DNA from: Nonlabens antarcticus
GTDB taxonomy: Bacteria; Bacteroidota; Bacteroidia; Flavobacteriales; Flavobacteriaceae
Direction: 5' to 3'
Assembly: GCF_015356755.1 (NCBI RefSeq)
Contig: NZ_JADFCO010000066.1
Coordinates: 558,001-622,000 of the forward strand
Length of the DNA stretch: 64,000 bases
Shown piece by piece: positions 34,342 to 44,926 of this stretch. Both the position numbers and the translations under genes were made by a program. The notes beneath the pieces are model-generated. The model was not told the DNA's origin. It was given only the letters and a program-made list of their open reading frames with translations, and did not search any database. Within the stretch, counting starts at the first letter, position 1, and every line of letters begins with the position of its first letter.

Positions 34342-36690
34342 TTAATTAATTATTGATGGTAAGGAAAAATAGAAGGTAGAGCCTTTTCCCTTTGCACTTT
34401 TCACACCTATTTTACCACGGTGCTTTTTAATGATATCTGCAGCGATAAAAAGACCTATACCAAAACCTGGAAATGTCTTTTCGTCGCTGCCTTCTTCTCT
34501 GAAAAATCTTTTGAAGACCTTCTTTTCGTTAGACTTATTTATGCCGATACCATAATCTGTCACGCTTACTGTAAGCGTTTTATTTTCAATTTCTACAGCA
34601 ACGTCGATCGATTTAGACTCAGGAGCATATTTTACAGCATTGCTTAGGAAATTAATTAGCACTTGTCTAAGTCGTTCCTTATCTGCTTTGACGTTTACCT
34701 TAAGTTTTCCTGTTAGTTTATAGGTGTGATCAGGGTTAATGATTTCCTGTTGCTCTAACACATCATGAAGGAAGGGCTTAAACTCGAAAGTTGTTTTATC
34801 CAACTTCAAACCGCCAGATTTCATTTTTGATAAATCCAGAAGATCTCTGATAAGTCCAGTCAATAAGCTGATTTGTGAATCAATTGTATGGAGCGTTTTA
34901 CTTAAAAAAAGATCATCGCCTTTTCCATATTTCATATTTAAAAGCTGTACATAACCCTTTATAGAAGTGACTGGGGTATTAAGTTCATGACTTGCCATGC
35001 CTATAAAAAGATCTTTTTGTCGCTCTTGGATCTTGAGTTCGTTAATGTTCATAGCGGCATTTGTATACCCATCAAATTTTCCATCTACATCATATCGAGG
35101 TACTCCTACACTTGAGATCCAGTTGTACATGCCATTCTTATCCTTTATTCTATACTCAAGATTAAATTCACTAGAGGTTTTTATTGCTTTCTCGTAGGTC
35201 TTTTTATAAATAATTAAATCTTGAGGATGTAAATATTGATCCAAAGTACTTCCGAAAAGTTCTTTTTTAGTGGTATTCAAGAAAGCAAGCCAGTGTTCAT
35301 TTACAAACGTCAATTTGCCTGACACGTCCGTCATGACTATGAATGCTGGAGTATTGTTAGCTAATCGTTTGAACCTGCTCTCACTTTCCATGAGACTTGC
35401 ATTTATTTTCTCTAGTAAATGCTCTTTTTCTTTTATCGCGTCTATGTTAGAACCAGTCACGGCAAAAGCTATGATCTTGCCTGTGGATTCTTCTATGATT
35501 TGCGAGAAATTAGTCAGCATCCATTGCGCCGTTAGGTCTATATTATTAATGAACCTTAATTCCATGGATAATTCACGGCCAGAAGACAATTCTCTCAATA
35601 TCTCTCTGGCTTCGCTTTTATCAGCTAGGTGAAGACAGCTCAATATGTTTGTTTCATTACTAACAATATCTCCTAAATATTTTTCAGCTGCAGGATTATA
35701 TCCCGTTATAATCCCTTTTTGATTGGTAAGAAGAATAAGCTCACTACTGTATTGAAATAAGGAAGTAAGTTTTTTTTGCTCGACTTCAATCTCGTACTGT
35801 TTTGTGATGTCTTGAATCACTCCATTAAACCTTGTAGCTATACGGTTTTCATCAAAGTAAACCATACCCTGTGCACGCACAACTCTATCTTTTCCAGGTT
35901 CATTTACTATGTTGTAAATGATATCGTATTTAGGTGACGTGTCAGGGTCTAAAGCATAAGTCATAGCTTCTTTAACTCTAGACTTGTCTGAATCAATAAT
36001 TGTAGCTAAAAAATTTTCTATATCTAGCGATTGTGTACCTTCTTGATTGAACCATTTTTTCAATCGATCATTACCGTATAATATATTTTCTTTAGGCCGC
36101 CATTCCCAAGTTGCAATATTTGCAGCTTCCATTGCAAAGTGCAGTTGATTTCTACTCTCTTCAAGAGCTGAAAAGTTTTTCACTTTATCAGTGGTTTCCA
36201 TTACAGTAACCAGTGCTCCACCTATATTACCTAATTTATCACGTACAGGACTGTAACTATACGTCCAGTAAACATCTTCTATCCTGCCATTTCTAACAAT
36301 GGGGATTAATTCATCGCTACTCCAATTAGCTTGCGAGCCATTTTTTATTTTTGCGATTTCCGGACCTGCAACTTTATCCCACACATCACCTTCCCAGAAA
36401 ATATGCGCGGGAACACCTAGTAATCTATCGATTTCAAACTCTAATCCTAATGAAGGTAGGTATGCATCATTAATAAAGCACCGGTTTTCATCTCCCCAAA
36501 ATAAAATGTAAGGGAATTTCGAAGATATTATGGTATTTAATATGGTAATAAGCTGTGGTGACCATTGTTTTATATCACCCATTACGGTAGCTTTCCAGTC
36601 TTTATTCCTAATGGCTTCTCCCATTAATCCACCTTCAAATATCATAGGAATGTGAATGGATTCTGAGGAAGCAGTTAAATCTTTTGACAT
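34342..36690 (-). CDS. PAS-domain hybrid-free sensor histidine kinase
   Basis: 782 residues with no membrane helices, so cytoplasmic. There are four PAS-like domains before the kinase: about 40-165 (FPYILFWGDENRCFINDAY), 175-295, 300-425 (LLTNQKGIITGYNPAAEKYLG) and 430-550 (FIVMTDVSGKLTFVNEHWLAF). The core follows: H-box GMASHELNTPVTSIKGYVQL, N-box NFLSNAVKYAPES, and FGIGLFIAADIIKKHRGKI as G-box. The first PAS resembles the bacteriophytochrome-like sensors with a preceding GAF-like segment. It phosphorylates the following receiver protein. The sensed signal is unknown. Confidence 0.92.
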   Translation of the reverse strand: MSKDLTASSESIHIPMIFEGGLMGEAIRNKDWKATVMGDIKQWSPQLITILNTIISSKFPYILFWGDENRCFINDAYLPSLGLEFEIDRLLGVPAHIFWEGDVWDKVAGPEIAKIKNGSQANWSSDELIPIVRNGRIEDVYWTYSYSPVRDKLGNIGGALVTVMETTDKVKNFSALEESRNQLHFAMEAANIATWEWRPKENILYGNDRLKKWFNQEGTQSLDIENFLATIIDSDKSRVKEAMTYALDPDTSPKYDIIYNIVNEPGKDRVVRAQGMVYFDENRIATRFNGVIQDITKQYEIEVEQKKLTSLFQYSSELILLTNQKGIITGYNPAAEKYLGDIVSNETNILSCLHLADKSEAREILRELSSGRELSMELRFINNIDLTAQWMLTNFSQIIEESTGKIIAFAVTGSNIDAIKEKEHLLEKINASLMESESRFKRLANNTPAFIVMTDVSGKLTFVNEHWLAFLNTTKKELFGSTLDQYLHPQDLIIYKKTYEKAIKTSSEFNLEYRIKDKNGMYNWISSVGVPRYDVDGKFDGYTNAAMNINELKIQERQKDLFIGMASHELNTPVTSIKGYVQLLNMKYGKGDDLFLSKTLHTIDSQISLLTGLIRDLLDLSKMKSGGLKLDKTTFEFKPFLHDVLEQQEIINPDHTYKLTGKLKVNVKADKERLRQVLINFLSNAVKYAPESKSIDVAVEIENKTLTVSVTDYGIGINKSNEKKVFKRFFREEGSDEKTFPGFGIGLFIAADIIKKHRGKIGVKSAKGKGSTFYFSLPSIIN

Positions 36691-37102
36691 TTAAGCAGAG
36701 AAAGTTAGTTGGTGATGTAATGAGTTGATAAAACATGTAAATATACTCTTAAATAATAAATCTATAAAGCAAGTTTTAAAATTCAACGTACTGTTTATTA
36801 GGTGTTTAATATGTAATACTATAACTTTAGTCGTTTTATCGAACGACAATTTCGGGATTCTAAATCAATTGATATACAAGTCATTTATTAGCTGTTCCTA
36901 AATATTTTCTCAAAAATAAAACTCTATGAATTTAGGGATTTTCCGCCGGAGAATTTGATGAATCAAAATACATATAAGGCACATTAGTAAAAACGCTTGA
37001 TAAAAAATACAAATAAAGAATTCAAATGAGTGAAGAATTGAATAACGGGCTTTCAGTTGATCAACATTTTCATAAATGTTATGCGGTAATCAGCAGTCAT
37101 AT
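36691..37102. other. Intergenic region, 412 bp
   Basis: AT-rich, between two minus-strand genes. No terminator or promoter was recognised; a short frame of 26 codons near 37026 is not convincing. Confidence 0.4.
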
Positions 37103-38056
37103 TTAGAATTCATCACGAACTGTAATTCCCATTTTTTCAAAATCGGTTTTCAATTCTTGCCAATTTCTTTTTCTCAATAGATCTGCACCCATCCTCAGTT
37201 CTTCGTAATCATTAAGAATTATCCTTAAGTTTCTCGATTTTAGTATATCAATGAGCATTACATTTTTATCTAAAACAATTGCTAAAATATCATTCAAGTC
37301 AATTTTAGTTTCAAACCAAAAGAAATTTTCGTTTCTAATAATTAAATGATGATTTGCTATTTGGAAATAATACATGGACCTAGATTGAACGTATACTATA
37401 ACAGTACATAAACCTATGATGAAAAATTTACCATTGCTATTAATTGAATTAGATAAAGTAAAATTATTAATGAGCAGATAGGCTACAATGCCCCAAGTAA
37501 TCCATCCACGCAATTTAAATAATTGATTGAACCTATAGATACAGTCCTTACTATCACGCGACATTAAACGCCGCTCTTTATGACCAAGGAAAAGTTTTGA
37601 TAATTGTTGCTTGAATAAATAAAGATCTCTGTAGACGTGATTGAAGAGGTTTATAGTTTCTCCTTTTTGTAGTTTTAAGGAAAGCCCTTCTTTAAATTGT
37701 AGCTCTTTAACGTTATACCGGCCTGCATATTGATAGTGATATTTTCCAGTTAACTGAACATTTTGTAGATCATCCCATTTGAAACGTCTTTTTCCAATTT
37801 CAAATGAGTTTGAAGAAAAACGTATTGAAGGAGCTATTTTGAGTTGTTTATAAAGTACTTGAAAACAGACAATAACTAAAAGAAAACAGCCTAAAAATGA
37901 TTGATAAAATGTTTAATCTAGCGGTTGATTAGAGCGCTGAAATTCGTTTATCAACATTACCATCCCACCGGCTCCTATTGGGAAAAACATAAAAAATAGA
38001 ATTGCAGGTTTGAGTAAAATCTGGAAATAATTACTTTTAATCTTAACCTGTGTCAA
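37103..38056 (-). pseudogene. Bacterial-PH-like membrane protein gene broken by one in-frame stop
   Basis: On the minus strand a frame of exactly 318 codons runs from TTG at 38056 to the stop at 37103, interrupted only by TAA at codon 48 (37915-37913). Before the stop is a membrane helix (LLKPAILFFMFFPIGAGGM). After it are a second helix (FYQSFLGCFLLVIVCFQVLY), a domain with FKWDDLQNVQLTGKYHYQY, two more helices (GWITWGIVAYLLINN and FIIGLCTVIVYVQ) and a related domain (FETKIDLNDILAIVLDKN). The protein is thus two copies of helix-helix-PH-like domain. The segment between the stop and the ATG at 37564 has no canonical start codon, so the downstream half cannot be a normal full gene. It is a recent nonsense pseudogene or an assembly error. 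Family assignment is tentative. Confidence 0.72.
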
Positions 38057-38139
38057 TACAATTTTATGTTTTTAGCTAAATAACACCCATTATTTATAAA
38101 TAGGATCAAAGGTCAAAATAGACACGTATTCTATATTTA

Positions 38140-39453
38140 TTATTGACTATTTTCTGAATTATTCTTCATCTCTTCCACATCAGATTTTGTTTCCTTTTTG
38201 ATCTCCTTAATCTGCTTTTTCACATTGATATCATCGCTTTTATCCTCATTGTTATTCCTAAGGTCTGCTCGAAGCTCTACGCGATTAATCTTACGTTCCT
38301 CTCTACGTTTAGCACGATCATATTTTCTTCTATTACGATCGTCAACTTGATCAGCACCTAATTCTGCATCTCTAAAATCAATGGTTCCATCCACAGAGTT
38401 ATTAAAGGCTCCAAACCATCCATTCTCAAAAATATTGAACACGGACGCCCACGCACTCGCCGCCGCATCGTCTAGCGGGCCTTCAATAGGAATTTTTGTC
38501 GCCAGTGTATCGTTTCCTTGATTCTTTAGCAAGAATTTAAACATCCCAACAAATCCTTCCCACATTTTTTTGAAGATATTAGAATCTTCCTTATCCCAAC
38601 TATCAACGATCTTGGAATCTATAAAAAACGGTTTAAAATAGCCCTTCATGTACGAGTCAGCAATTGCTATTTCACTAAATAATTCAAAGGTTCCAGACTC
38701 AAAATCAATCCCAGCATAGTGCAGGGTTAGATCGTTTAAAGCAGTAATGTCAGCATCTTCTAGAGACATTTCTAGATTCATATCTGGAATCTCTTTAATC
38801 AGATTAATTTTACCATTGGTTTCAAACCGTCCATTACCTATCGTAGTGGCAGTGGCTTCAAAGTCTGACGGTAGAATGCGTTCAGATTGTATGGTATTCT
38901 GCAGGTTTGTGGCCAGGAGATTGACATTATTCATGTAAAGGTCAATATTAGGTTCAGAATAGAGTGCGACGAAAGTCAGTTTTCCATCCACGACTTCATA
39001 ACGGTTTATTTCCAGCGGTACTATTTCGGTTAATGCTTTGGTCCAGACCTCGGTACTGGGCTCGTCCAGTGAACCATCTGCGGCAACATGATCTTCAAAA
39101 ACATAAGTTACTTCTGGGCTTACCATTGTGATTTCACTCACGATACGGCCGTCTAGTAAAGCACGCCATTGTATGGAAATATCAGAAGTTGGAAAATTTA
39201 AGAAGGGACTGCGTTTGTTTGCAGGATCTACTTTATCCAGAAACAAACCATTGAGCTGGTAAGCGCCACGCCACAGGGAAATGCCTACATCATCTACCTG
39301 ACCATAATATCCCGGAATGTCTGCAAGAGTCTCATTCAATTTATCCCTAATATAATAAGGAAGGTAAACGCGTCCCGCTATGAGAATTAGAATAATCACG
39401 AACGGTACGATAATTTTTTTCTTTTTGTAAAAAGGCTTTTTTACTTTAGACAT
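38140..39453 (-). CDS. DUF748-domain protein (AsmA-like)
   Basis: 437 residues with one N-terminal membrane anchor (KKIIVPFVIILILIAGRVYLPYYI). The mature part begins IRDKLNETLADIPGYYGQVDDVGISLWRGAY, the start of DUF748, and has long beta-rich repeats of the AsmA/TamB superfamily type. A charged, probably disordered tail (about 375-437) is rich in Lys, Arg, Glu and Asn. AsmA-like proteins act in lipid transport between inner and outer membranes; for DUF748 this is plausible but unproven. It is the last gene of a minus-strand set with the VF530 and phosphatase genes. Confidence 0.85.
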   Translation of the reverse strand: MSKVKKPFYKKKKIIVPFVIILILIAGRVYLPYYIRDKLNETLADIPGYYGQVDDVGISLWRGAYQLNGLFLDKVDPANKRSPFLNFPTSDISIQWRALLDGRIVSEITMVSPEVTYVFEDHVAADGSLDEPSTEVWTKALTEIVPLEINRYEVVDGKLTFVALYSEPNIDLYMNNVNLLATNLQNTIQSERILPSDFEATATTIGNGRFETNGKINLIKEIPDMNLEMSLEDADITALNDLTLHYAGIDFESGTFELFSEIAIADSYMKGYFKPFFIDSKIVDSWDKEDSNIFKKMWEGFVGMFKFLLKNQGNDTLATKIPIEGPLDDAAASAWASVFNIFENGWFGAFNNSVDGTIDFRDAELGADQVDDRNRRKYDRAKRREERKINRVELRADLRNNNEDKSDDINVKKQIKEIKKETKSDVEEMKNNSENSQ

Positions 39454-39455
39454 GA

Positions 39456-39677
39456 TCAGTTCTTATGAAAGGTATGTAAGTACAGCTCCTCCACTTTTTC
39501 TCGTGCCCATGGAGTACGACGTAAAAACTTTAAACTTGATTTTACCGTAGGGTTTGTATTGAAAGCGTTGATTTTAATCCTGCCGCCCAGATCGTGCCAG
39601 CCATAATGCTCAACGAGTTTTTCAACAATATGAGCTAGTTTGACGCCGTGTAACGGATTGTTAGGCTGGGCTTCCAT
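39456..39677 (-). CDS. VF530-family small DNA-binding-like protein
   Basis: 73 residues matching the VF530 (DUF2132) family: NNPLHGVKLAHIVEKLVEHY, GWHDLGGRIKINAFNTNPTVKSSLKFLRRTPWAREKVEELYL. The family is small, helical and structurally known, with suggested DNA binding but no proven function. Its start codon overlaps the stop of the upstream phosphatase gene by one base, and it ends 2 bases before the DUF748 start, so the three genes are one operon. Confidence 0.9.
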   Translation of the reverse strand: MEAQPNNPLHGVKLAHIVEKLVEHYGWHDLGGRIKINAFNTNPTVKSSLKFLRRTPWAREKVEELYLHTFHKN

Positions 39678-40204
39678 TACTCTTTTTCAAATTCCATGGA
39701 TTCCATCATGGCACTGGAATTACCTTTTTCATCAACCTTGACAATAAAATAATGATCAAAATCGGCATCATCTAGTTCGCCATAATTCTCATCAGTTTGT
39801 AGGTCATTTGCATAAGTATTGATCGTATTACTATGTCCGAAGAGCACAACGGTTTTCCCTCGATATTTATCCAATAATGTTTTGCCGTCTATTGCTTTGA
39901 CATCATAGATTTCAGTGGTTAGTTTTTTTGCTTTGGCGAGTGGTGCGGCAGTGCTACGGGTACGCTCTGTATCTGACGATAACACCACGTCAACATCCTT
40001 TAAGAAGAAATAACTCACCCACTCATCAGCACGTCGCGCACCGGTTTCTGTCAACTGTGGATCAGATCCTTGGTCAGTTCGCTTTTCTGCATGACGCACA
40101 AAATAGAAGGTAGTCACGCCATCGTTATTTTCCTCTTGCGATTGCGAGTTTGAGTTGTTGCAAGACACCAGAGACAGGCATAATATAAAGAGTAGATTTT
40201 TCAT
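39677..40204 (-). CDS. Histidine phosphatase (phosphoglycerate mutase-like) lipoprotein
   Basis: 175 residues from ATG 40204, chosen because MKNLLFILCLSLVSCNN is a lipoprotein signal with lipobox Cys; an upstream ATG at 40249 would place 15 residues before it. Catalytic residues: FVRHAEKRTD (RHxE nucleophile His), VLSSDTERTRSTAAPLA and VVLFGHSNTI (second His). It belongs to the small SixA-like histidine phosphatases and probably acts in the periplasm as a phosphoesterase. First gene of the operon with VF530 and DUF748. Confidence 0.9.
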   Translation of the reverse strand: MKNLLFILCLSLVSCNNSNSQSQEENNDGVTTFYFVRHAEKRTDQGSDPQLTETGARRADEWVSYFFLKDVDVVLSSDTERTRSTAAPLAKAKKLTTEIYDVKAIDGKTLLDKYRGKTVVLFGHSNTINTYANDLQTDENYGELDDADFDHYFIVKVDEKGNSSAMMESMEFEKE

Positions 40205-40435
40205 AAATATATTTTGATAATTGTAAAAATAAGGAAACTTGCACGGCATCAGATTTTAGTTGGTAATTCCTTATTAGTTCAAACTGGTATTTTAAAGCCA
40301 AATTTTAAGGTTTGTGTATTTGGACGATAGCGATAGAAGCAGAAAATTATTGTTTGCTCGATAACACCATGTATTAATTTCAAGAAGTTTATAGTACGTT
40401 TATCCACAATTGGAGTAGTATTTATGTTGATTAAA

Positions 40436-40455
40436 TTCGCTTTCGCGAAAGCGAA
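40436..40455. repeat. Genome palindrome copy 10 (perfect 20 bp, upstream of parE)
   Basis: TTCGCTTTCGCGAAAGCGAA in the divergent intergenic region, 48 bp before the parE ATG. Confidence 0.95.
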
Positions 40456-40502
40456 CTCCCGACAACCTTTCTTATATTTCAAGCTGGGACATAAGGCAGC
40501 AT

Positions 40503-42365
40503 ATGAGCGAGGAAACTAAATATACAGAGGATAATATACGGTCGCTGGACTGGAAGGAGCATATTAGAATGCGTCCTGGGATGTACATAGGAAAACTGGG
40601 CGATGGGTCGAGTGCAGACGATGGAATCTACATTTTATTGAAGGAGGTTATCGATAATTCCATCGATGAATATGTCATGGGAGCTGGGAAAACTATTGAA
40701 GTTTCCATTCAGGGAGAGCGCGTGATCGTGCGTGATTATGGTCGTGGGATCCCGCTGGGAAAAGTTGTAGATGTGGTTTCTAAAATGAATACCGGTGGAA
40801 AATATGACAGCCGTGCTTTTAAAAAATCAGTGGGATTAAATGGGGTAGGTACCAAGGCGGTAAATGCACTTTCCAGTTTTTTTAGGGTAGAATCCACCAG
40901 AGATAGTAAAAGCGCTAGTGCCGAATTTTCCCGTGGCGAGCTCACTGACGAAGAGATGCTGGATGAAACCAGCCGCCGCAAGGGAACAAAAATCACTTTT
41001 ATCCCTGACGAGGACATATTCAAAAATTTTAAATACCGTCCAGAATATGTGGCGCGTATGCTTAAATACTACGTTTATCTCAATCCGGGATTAACGATTG
41101 TTTTTAATGGTGAGAAGTTTTTCTCAGAGAACGGCCTAAAGGATTTATTGAGCGAAAATATTAATGAGAGCGATCGTTTATATCCCATAATACATTTGCG
41201 AGGCGAGGATATTGAAATAGCGCTAACCCACAGTAAAACCCAGTATTCTGAAGAATACCACTCTTTTGCAAACGGTCAAAATACGACACAGGGAGGAACG
41301 CATCAGGCGGCTTTTAGGGAATCGATTGTAAAGACCATCCGGGAATATTACAACAAGAATTATGAGGCGAGCGACATACGTAAATCCATAGTAAGTGCGA
41401 TTGCAATAAAGGTAATGGAACCGGTTTTTGAATCACAAACCAAAACTAAACTAGGATCTACAGACATGGGTGGCGATTTGCCTACGGTACGCACATTCAT
41501 CAATGACTTTATAAAAACCCAACTCGATAATTACCTGCATAAAAACCCGCAAACTGCCGACGCCTTACAACGCAAGATTATTCAGGCTGAGCGCGAACGA
41601 AAAGAACTTTCTGGAATCCGAAAACTTGCAAAAGACCGCGCTAAAAAATCCAGTCTTCACAATAAAAAACTAAGGGATTGTCGCGTCCATCTAACCGACA
41701 CTAAAAAGGATGCTTATTTAGACAGCACTCTATTCATTACAGAAGGTGATAGTGCGAGTGGGTCCATAACCAAGTCGAGAAATGTAAAGACACAAGCTGT
41801 GTTTTCTTTGCGAGGAAAACCTTTAAATTCCTATAACATGAGCAAAAAGATTGTTTATGAAAATGAGGAATTTAACTTATTGCAGGCGGCGCTCGACATT
41901 GAAGACAGTATGGAAGATCTGCGCTATAACAAAGTGGTTATCGCTACGGATGCTGATGTTGATGGGATGCACATTAGATTATTGATTATTACATTCTTTC
42001 TTCAATTTTTTCCTGAATTGATTAAAAAAGGACATTTGTATATTTTGCAAACTCCACTATTTAGAGTGCGCAATAAGAAAGAAACTAGATATTGCTACAC
42101 GCCTCAAGAACGTACAGAAGCGATGGCAGAGCTGGGTAAAAATCCTGAAATCACCCGATTTAAAGGACTGGGAGAAATCAGTCCAGATGAGTTTGTACAC
42201 TTTATAGGTGAGGACATTAGATTGGATCCTATTATGCTGGATGACAATATGAGTATTGAGGAATTGCTGAGTTTTTATATGGGTAAGAATACGCCCGACC
42301 GACAGGAATTTATTATTGATAACCTGAAGGTGGAACTAGATGTTGTGGAGGATTTTGGAGGTTAG
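40503..42365 (+). CDS. parE: DNA topoisomerase IV subunit B
   Basis: 620 residues. GHKL ATPase: [26 protein letters not shown] and GRGIPLG, with the [11 protein letters not shown] lid. Toprim domain: [18 protein letters not shown] and [10 protein letters not shown]. The C-terminus ends [19 protein letters not shown], without the gyrase-specific insertion, so it is ParE rather than GyrB. It provides ATP hydrolysis for decatenation of daughter chromosomes with ParC. In most bacteria of this group parE and parC are adjacent; here two genes lie between them. Confidence 0.96.
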   Translation: MSEETKYTEDNIRSLDWKEHIRMRPGMYIGKLGDGSSADDGIYILLKEVIDNSIDEYVMGAGKTIEVSIQGERVIVRDYGRGIPLGKVVDVVSKMNTGGKYDSRAFKKSVGLNGVGTKAVNALSSFFRVESTRDSKSASAEFSRGELTDEEMLDETSRRKGTKITFIPDEDIFKNFKYRPEYVARMLKYYVYLNPGLTIVFNGEKFFSENGLKDLLSENINESDRLYPIIHLRGEDIEIALTHSKTQYSEEYHSFANGQNTTQGGTHQAAFRESIVKTIREYYNKNYEASDIRKSIVSAIAIKVMEPVFESQTKTKLGSTDMGGDLPTVRTFINDFIKTQLDNYLHKNPQTADALQRKIIQAERERKELSGIRKLAKDRAKKSSLHNKKLRDCRVHLTDTKKDAYLDSTLFITEGDSASGSITKSRNVKTQAVFSLRGKPLNSYNMSKKIVYENEEFNLLQAALDIEDSMEDLRYNKVVIATDADVDGMHIRLLIITFFLQFFPELIKKGHLYILQTPLFRVRNKKETRYCYTPQERTEAMAELGKNPEITRFKGLGEISPDEFVHFIGEDIRLDPIMLDDNMSIEELLSFYMGKNTPDRQEFIIDNLKVELDVVEDFGG

Positions 42366-42554
42366 ATAACTATGAGTCCAGTCTATTTCGAGAAATGAGA
42401 GGTTTAGTTCAGAGTTTTTTTTGAGAATTTGGAAAATAGTTCCGAGTAATTTGAATTGATGCAGAAGATCAAAGAAATACAAAATACCTAACCAAGGCTT
42501 TAGATACGTGAAGCCAGTATTAATTGAAAGAATATTAAAATACTTAAATTAAAA

Positions 42555-42974
42555 ATGATTAAAAGAATTACCCTACTAGTTACCATATGTCTTATTCTTT
42601 CCAGCTGTAGAGCTGTCATAAGCACAATGCTAAATGTGGATGTATCTGACGCCAGGAGAACCGCAAAGATATTATTAAAAGATAATCCTGTCGAGATAAA
42701 TTTTGAAAAAAATATGATCTCCGCAGACTTTGAAAAATACTTGAAATCTAAAGAAGGACAGGATTACTATCAAGACATCAAACTAAAACACGGCGAACTA
42801 AAAAGCTTAAAGTTTAAACTTATGAAGGGGAACTCGCAGGATACTATGAATTATATTTTTAAAGGAAAGTTTAAAAATCAGCCGAAAGAAGAGTTGGAAG
42901 TGAGGGTTCAGGCTTTTAAGGATAAGGAAATTATTGGGGTGCTGGTTATTGATGAGATCAGATATTTTTTTTAA
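42555..42974 (+). CDS. Small lipoprotein of unknown function
   Basis: 139 residues beginning IKRITLLVTICLILSSCRAV, a lipoprotein signal with Cys 18. The mature part is charged and mixed alpha/beta (KNMISADFEKYLKSKEGQDY). I do not recognise a family. It lies 189 bp after parE and 47 bp before the nuclease gene, in the segment that separates parE from parC, and may have entered with it. Confidence 0.7.
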   Translation: MIKRITLLVTICLILSSCRAVISTMLNVDVSDARRTAKILLKDNPVEINFEKNMISADFEKYLKSKEGQDYYQDIKLKHGELKSLKFKLMKGNSQDTMNYIFKGKFKNQPKEELEVRVQAFKDKEIIGVLVIDEIRYFF

Positions 42975-43021
42975 ACATTAAGAGGTCATACAATCAATAA
43001 AATTATGTAAAGCTCGGTAAT

Positions 43022-44779
43022 ATGATTTATGCAGTTTCAATTTTCTTCCTCCTTTGGATTTATCTACTTTACACAAAAATTAAGACGCAAAAACTAAGTA
43101 TAAAAGAATCTAAATTAAAACGTTTTGAGTTAGACGGGCTAGTCAAAAAAGTCAAACAGCAGCAAAAAGAAAATACTGAAAAATTATCTTTTGAAAAGAA
43201 ACTTTTGAATGGAAATAGAGTTTTATTGAATGAATTGAAAGATGAGAAAAGTGAGACTGACAAAATTTTAATTAAGTTAAAAGAAGATAACGAGAACTTC
43301 AATAAAGTGATTCCTGCACTAAAAATTAAAAACACTCTACTCTCACAAGAAAGTCTGAAAACTCTAGAATTACAGAAAGAATATCAACGAACAGCGGATA
43401 GAAGAATAGAATTTTATATAACAGAGATTGAGGATTTAAATGCCTCATTGAATAAATCACGGGAAGAGAGCAAATATCTTCGAACCTATAATAAAGCCTT
43501 GGAAAATAGTATTACTGAGCAAGTAAAAGAAATAAAATTAATTGGTTCGGAAGCAGATATTGCTGAGCAGACTATTGACAAAATAAAAATTGAAAATAAT
43601 GCTCTTAAAAATAGTTATTCAGAACTGGTTAAAAAGGTAGGACTTCAAGAGGATTTAAAAACTCAAATTCAAAAGTTAAAATCTGAATCATCTGAATTAA
43701 ACGCCATTATTGATAGGCAACTTTTATCGCTTAGTAATAAAGAAGTACGATTGAGAAGTCAGTTAAAATCCATTCAAACAATAGAAAAAAAACAAGTACG
43801 GTTTGAATCTGTCTTAGAAAAAATCTCCTCTAACCCAAATCAAGGAGTGTTAAGTTTAGCAACTGTTATAGCTGATTTAAAATTCTTAAATTTTGACATT
43901 TCAGCGTCACAACTGCTATCAAATAAAAAGCCTGCTAAAATAGAAGCAAAGAGGATTGGAGAGCTTAAAAAAGATGTAAAAGAAATGTTTGTAGAGTTCA
44001 AGGAAATGAAATACAAATATGAAAACCTTTTGAAACTGTTTCCAGAGCTAGAAATCTATATAGACGATTTAAGTATCTCATTTCATAATTCAGAACTCTC
44101 TTTAGATGGAGTGAAGAATAGTTTTGATCGAGTCAGAAATTTTGTTGATAAAGAAAAATATGATCTTCTTTCTACAACTGAAAGAAATCAACTTGCATTA
44201 GATAATTATATTTCTGGTCCGAAGTCAAAATGGCAAATTGGAAGAGATTATGAACTTTATTGTGGAAGTGTTTATAAATCTGAAAATTGGAACGTTCAAT
44301 ATTTTGGAATTGAAAAAAAGTTAGAAGATCTCGGGCGAGATTTAATCGCTATTAAAGATGATGCTGTTCATGTAATACAATGTAAGTACTGGTCTGAAAG
44401 AAAGTTAATTCATGAAAAACATATTGCTCAACTGTTTGGAACAACAATTATGTTTGAATTGGAGAACAAAGATTTATTTTTAAAGAGTTTCATTCCAGTT
44501 TTCATGACCAACATTGATCTATCTGAGACAGCTATGAGATTTGCCAAAAAGCTTGGAGTCATAATTAAAAAGGAAAGTTTTGGAGATTTTGATAGAATTA
44601 AATGCGTTGCAAGAAGACTAGAAAATAATAAAATCACAAATATCTATCACTTACCTTTTGATCAACAATATGACAAAATTAAAATGTCAAATGATGATGT
44701 CTTTTTTGCTTCTACTGTCAAAGAAGTTGAAGAACAAGGATATAGAAGAGCATTTAAATATATAAATAAGATAGTTTGA
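43022..44779 (+). CDS. Membrane-anchored coiled-coil protein with Mrr-like restriction endonuclease domain
   Basis: 585 residues. One N-terminal membrane helix (MIYAVSIFFLLWIYLLYTK) is followed by about 350 residues of coiled coil (for example KLSFEKKLLNGNRVLLNELK), and a C-terminal nuclease domain from about 395. There QIGRDYELYCGSVYKSENWN aligns with the first helix of Mrr-type domains, LGRDLIAIKDDAVHVIQCKYW is the D-x(n)-QxK catalytic core (Asp about 440, Lys about 455), and LFGTTIMFE follows. Such PD-(D/E)xK nucleases cleave modified or foreign DNA. The codon and base composition are more AT-rich than parE and parC, which flank it. I infer a defence or DNA-processing role at the membrane. 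It is not a typical standalone Mrr, which lacks the anchor and coils. Confidence 0.82.
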   Translation: MIYAVSIFFLLWIYLLYTKIKTQKLSIKESKLKRFELDGLVKKVKQQQKENTEKLSFEKKLLNGNRVLLNELKDEKSETDKILIKLKEDNENFNKVIPALKIKNTLLSQESLKTLELQKEYQRTADRRIEFYITEIEDLNASLNKSREESKYLRTYNKALENSITEQVKEIKLIGSEADIAEQTIDKIKIENNALKNSYSELVKKVGLQEDLKTQIQKLKSESSELNAIIDRQLLSLSNKEVRLRSQLKSIQTIEKKQVRFESVLEKISSNPNQGVLSLATVIADLKFLNFDISASQLLSNKKPAKIEAKRIGELKKDVKEMFVEFKEMKYKYENLLKLFPELEIYIDDLSISFHNSELSLDGVKNSFDRVRNFVDKEKYDLLSTTERNQLALDNYISGPKSKWQIGRDYELYCGSVYKSENWNVQYFGIEKKLEDLGRDLIAIKDDAVHVIQCKYWSERKLIHEKHIAQLFGTTIMFELENKDLFLKSFIPVFMTNIDLSETAMRFAKKLGVIIKKESFGDFDRIKCVARRLENNKITNIYHLPFDQQYDKIKMSNDDVFFASTVKEVEEQGYRRAFKYINKIV

Positions 44780-44926
44780 TCAAAATTTATTAATCTGAAA
44801 AACTAAAAGAATCTGACTACCAAAGTGTTTTAGTGCAGACGTCTTTACACATTCAAAATAACTGATCGAAATTGAAGCGGGTAATAACCGGTAACAGTTA
44901 ACCGATTACAGATAACCAACAAAAGA

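Noticed and set aside
40279-40482. A 67-codon minus-strand frame upstream of parE
   Set aside because: It is built around the palindrome (FAFAKAN) in an intergenic region and shows no other protein-like feature.
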